From contig DGDD01000090.1 of the NCBI GenBank assembly GCA_002385265.1, positions 632 to 7,671 on the forward strand: DNA of 7,040 nt, given 5' to 3'. The notes below the pieces were generated by a model. It was given only the letters and a program-made list of their open reading frames with translations, was not told the DNA's origin and did not search any database. The DNA is from Chitinophagaceae bacterium UBA3961 (GTDB taxonomy: Bacteria; Bacteroidota; Bacteroidia; Chitinophagales; Chitinophagaceae). Shown one piece after another: positions 6,112-7,040 of this stretch (position 1 is its first letter; every line of letters starts with the position of its first letter). A program made the translations under genes and the position numbers.

Positions 6112-6143
6112 CCCCGTGACTCCGAGCCTCTGTGGTTTTTTAT
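6112..6143 (+). repeat. Dispersed 32-base repeat, copy 1
   Basis: It begins CCCCGTG and contains AGCCTC, GTGGTT and a final TAT. It matches 6867-6898 at 27 of 32 positions in the same orientation. It resembles the CCGTGGTT-type (CACGGAG on the other strand) intergenic repeats found in many environmental genomes, a comparison from memory. Confidence 0.75.
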
Positions 6144-6206
6144 CTCCCCCTGTTCTTTCTCTGCCTTCCCTCGTTCCTCGTCTCCTCTTATCCTCTTTCC
6201 TGTATT

Positions 6207-6229
6207 CCCCCTGTTCCTCCCCCTCTTCT
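6207..6229 (+). repeat. Pyrimidine 23-mer, copy 1
   Basis: Twenty-three bases starting CCCCCTGTTCC and ending CCTCTTCT are identical to 7018-7040. All bases but one are C or T. Confidence 0.85.
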
Positions 6230-6250
6230 TTCTCTGTATTACCTCCCTCC

Positions 6251-6592
6251 TCAATTCTTAATTGTCTTCGAATACCCCTTCTTCACCAAATACCCCAGCA
6301 CTTTCTCTCTCTGATCACCTTGGATGATGATTTCGCCGTCTTTTACGGAGCCGCCGCTGCCGCAGAAACTTTTCAAGGCTTTGCCGAGTGTTTCGAGGTC
6401 TTCTTCTTTGCCTACGAAGCCATAAACAACGGTTACGGCTTTGCCGGCGCGGTGTTTGGTTTCGAGGATGATGCGGAGCTTCTGGCGCTCGGGGGGTAGG
6501 GTTTCCTGAGCGTTTGATTCGCTTTCAAATTTGAAATCAGGGTTTGTACTGTATACAAAACCGTTAGTATCGGGTTTGTTTTTCTTGCTCAT
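6251..6592 (-). CDS. SUI1/eIF1-like translation factor (YciH family)
   Basis: A 113-residue bacterial relative of eukaryotic initiation factor eIF1/SUI1. In E. coli, YciH binds the small ribosomal subunit and can discriminate against improper initiation; the role in Bacteroidota is assumed by homology. A polar N-terminal arm (residues 1-33, with NGFVYSTNPDF) is followed by the SUI1 fold: QKLRIILETKHRAGKAVTVVYGFVG (37-61), EEDLETLGKALKSFCGSGGSVKDG (63-86) and EIIIQGDQREKVLGYLVKKGY (87-107). The CGSGGSVKDGEIIIQGD segment is the family hallmark. The start ATG at 6592 gives the usual short basic MSKKNK. The last four residues (TIKN) are encoded by a copy of the 13-base heptamer-type repeat, and the TGA stop overlaps its end by one base. 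It is monocistronic and convergent with apaG. No clean promoter is visible upstream. Confidence 0.93.
   Translation of the reverse strand: MSKKNKPDTNGFVYSTNPDFKFESESNAQETLPPERQKLRIILETKHRAGKAVTVVYGFVGKEEDLETLGKALKSFCGSGGSVKDGEIIIQGDQREKVLGYLVKKGYSKTIKN
6253..6265 (-). repeat. Inverted copy of the 13-base heptamer repeat at the SUI1 gene 3' end
   Basis: Read on the minus strand this is ACAATTAAGAATT, identical to 5951-5963. It encodes the final TIKN of the SUI1-family protein and overlaps the last base of its stop codon on the plus-strand coordinate. Confidence 0.8.
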
Positions 6593-6775
6593 TCGTAATT
6601 AGTTTAACCGCAACGACCGCTAAAATCGCGAAGTAGTCGCAAAGTATGTATTCCGATCTTCTTCTTTCTTTTTAATTTTATAAGAACCTTATCTACGACA
6701 GAACACGCTGATTGTTTCTCTCTGATTCTATAATTTAATAGTAATAGGATTCTTATTGCGAAATCTAATCGAGCA

Positions 6776-6978
6776 CAAGCTTACGCTTGCGCCAACCAAC
6801 TTTATTCACTCAAATAGCAAGCTTACGCTTGAACTAAACTCCGCGAGCTAATGCTCGCTTCGTTACCCCCGTGCCTCCAAGCCTCCGTGGTTCTGTATTT
6901 CCTCGTTTCCCGTATCGTTCCTCACGGGACTAAAATTTACTCCGCTTTGCTCCGTAAATTTCAGCCTGCTTTCGGCTG
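6776..6978. repeat. Cluster of five short perfect hairpins
   Basis: CAAGC-TTAC-GCTTG occurs twice (6776-6789, 6818-6831). GCGAGC-TAAT-GCTCGC follows (6843-6858), then AAATTTAC and GTAAATTT around a 13-base loop (6933-6940, 6954-6961), then CAGCC and GGCTG around a 7-base loop (6962-6966, 6974-6978). All stems are perfect. No U-tract follows, so they do not look like ordinary terminators. Confidence 0.75.
6867..6898 (+). repeat. Dispersed 32-base repeat, copy 2
   Basis: Second copy of the element at 6112-6143, same orientation, five differences in 32 bases. It lies inside the hairpin cluster. Confidence 0.75.
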
Positions 6979-6980
6979 TT

Positions 6981-7013
6981 TAATTATTAATTATTACTTA
7001 TTAATTATTAATT
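6981..7013 (+). repeat. Heptamer array B
   Basis: From 6982 the units read AATTATT, AATTATT, ACTTATT, AATTATT, AATT. The period, copy number and odd third unit are the same as in array A, with ATT in place of AAG. Confidence 0.85.
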
Positions 7014-7017
7014 GCTC

Positions 7018-7040
7018 CCCCCTGTTCCTCCCCCTCTTCT
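7018..7040 (+). repeat. Pyrimidine 23-mer, copy 2, cut by right edge
   Basis: Identical to 6207-6229 over 23 bases, and the match may continue past the window. It follows heptamer array B almost directly (four bases between). Confidence 0.85.

Larger units (their letters stand above)
5985..6250. other. Repeat mosaic between convergent apaG and the SUI1 gene
   Basis: No gene is seen in this gap. It contains a tandem 9-base repeat CGCAGCGAA (6093-6101, 6102-6110), a dispersed 32-base repeat (6112-6143) and a strongly pyrimidine-rich plus strand from about 6144 to 6250. In the C/T-rich part, 20-base blocks at 6144-6163 and 6217-6236 differ by one base. No strong hairpin terminator serves either gene. 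Confidence 0.6.
6593..7040. other. Gene-free region with hairpins and repeats
   Basis: I see no gene in these 448 bases. Near the SUI1 start lies a degenerate CCGCAACGA/TCGCAAAG stretch (6604-6645) resembling the GCAAAG intergenic repeats of Bacteroidota. Bases 6646-6770 are A/T-rich and featureless. Then come a hairpin cluster (6776-6978), dispersed repeat copy 2, heptamer array B and pyrimidine 23-mer copy 2. A promoter for the SUI1 gene should lie here, but I find no good match to TAnnTTTG on the minus strand. Confidence 0.6.

Noticed and set aside
5976..6254. Open frames on both strands in the apaG/SUI1 gap
   Set aside because: They are products of the C/T-rich (G/A-rich on minus) tract and repeats; the residues are highly biased and no start context is credible.
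6641..6648. Minus-strand ATACTTTG as a -7 element for the SUI1-family gene
   Set aside because: Spacing inside the element is wrong by one base and no TTG is placed upstream.

Overview
The window looks like a chromosomal segment of a member of the Bacteroidota, possibly a Chitinophagia or Sphingobacteriia relative; that finer placement is a guess. The reasons are: a Bacteroidota-type promoter (TTG, 19 bases, TACCTTTG) upstream of icd; A-rich leaders without clear Shine-Dalgarno sequences; a homodimer-type isocitrate dehydrogenase with a C-terminal extension; a bacterial SUI1/eIF1-like gene; and intergenic repeats of the AATTAAG heptamer and GGATTACAAGA kinds.

Bases 1-3500, accessory-looking plus strand. 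The left edge cuts the 3' end of a type I restriction HsdR subunit. Two A/T-rich genes follow, separated by gaps holding possible coding remnants: a small membrane protein and a secreted protein of unknown function. A tight run of four genes comes next (gaps of 10-13 bases): an unknown protein with a probable one-base frameshift at an A7 tract near its start, an ACT-domain protein, an HNH endonuclease-like protein and a small membrane protein. They are probably co-transcribed, but I see no shared pathway.

Bases 3493-3973, a gene-free convergent gap. It holds a 2 x 42-base tandem repeat, an inverted partial copy, and a hairpin terminator for icd.

Bases 3974-6592, core genes. icd (minus) is divergent from apaG (plus) across 146 bases carrying a good icd promoter. 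apaG converges on a SUI1-family gene (minus). The 292-base gap between them is a repeat mosaic: a heptamer array, a C/T-rich tract and dispersed repeats. One 13-base inverted repeat lies at both ends and includes all or part of both stop codons.

Bases 6593-7040, gene-free. It holds a cluster of small perfect hairpins, a second copy of a dispersed repeat, a second heptamer array of the same architecture as the first, and a second copy of a pyrimidine 23-mer cut by the right edge.

I found no convincing new multi-gene system. The most notable signals are the matched heptamer arrays and repeat mosaic on the right, the frameshift at the A7 tract, and the NAD-type cofactor residues in the isocitrate dehydrogenase.
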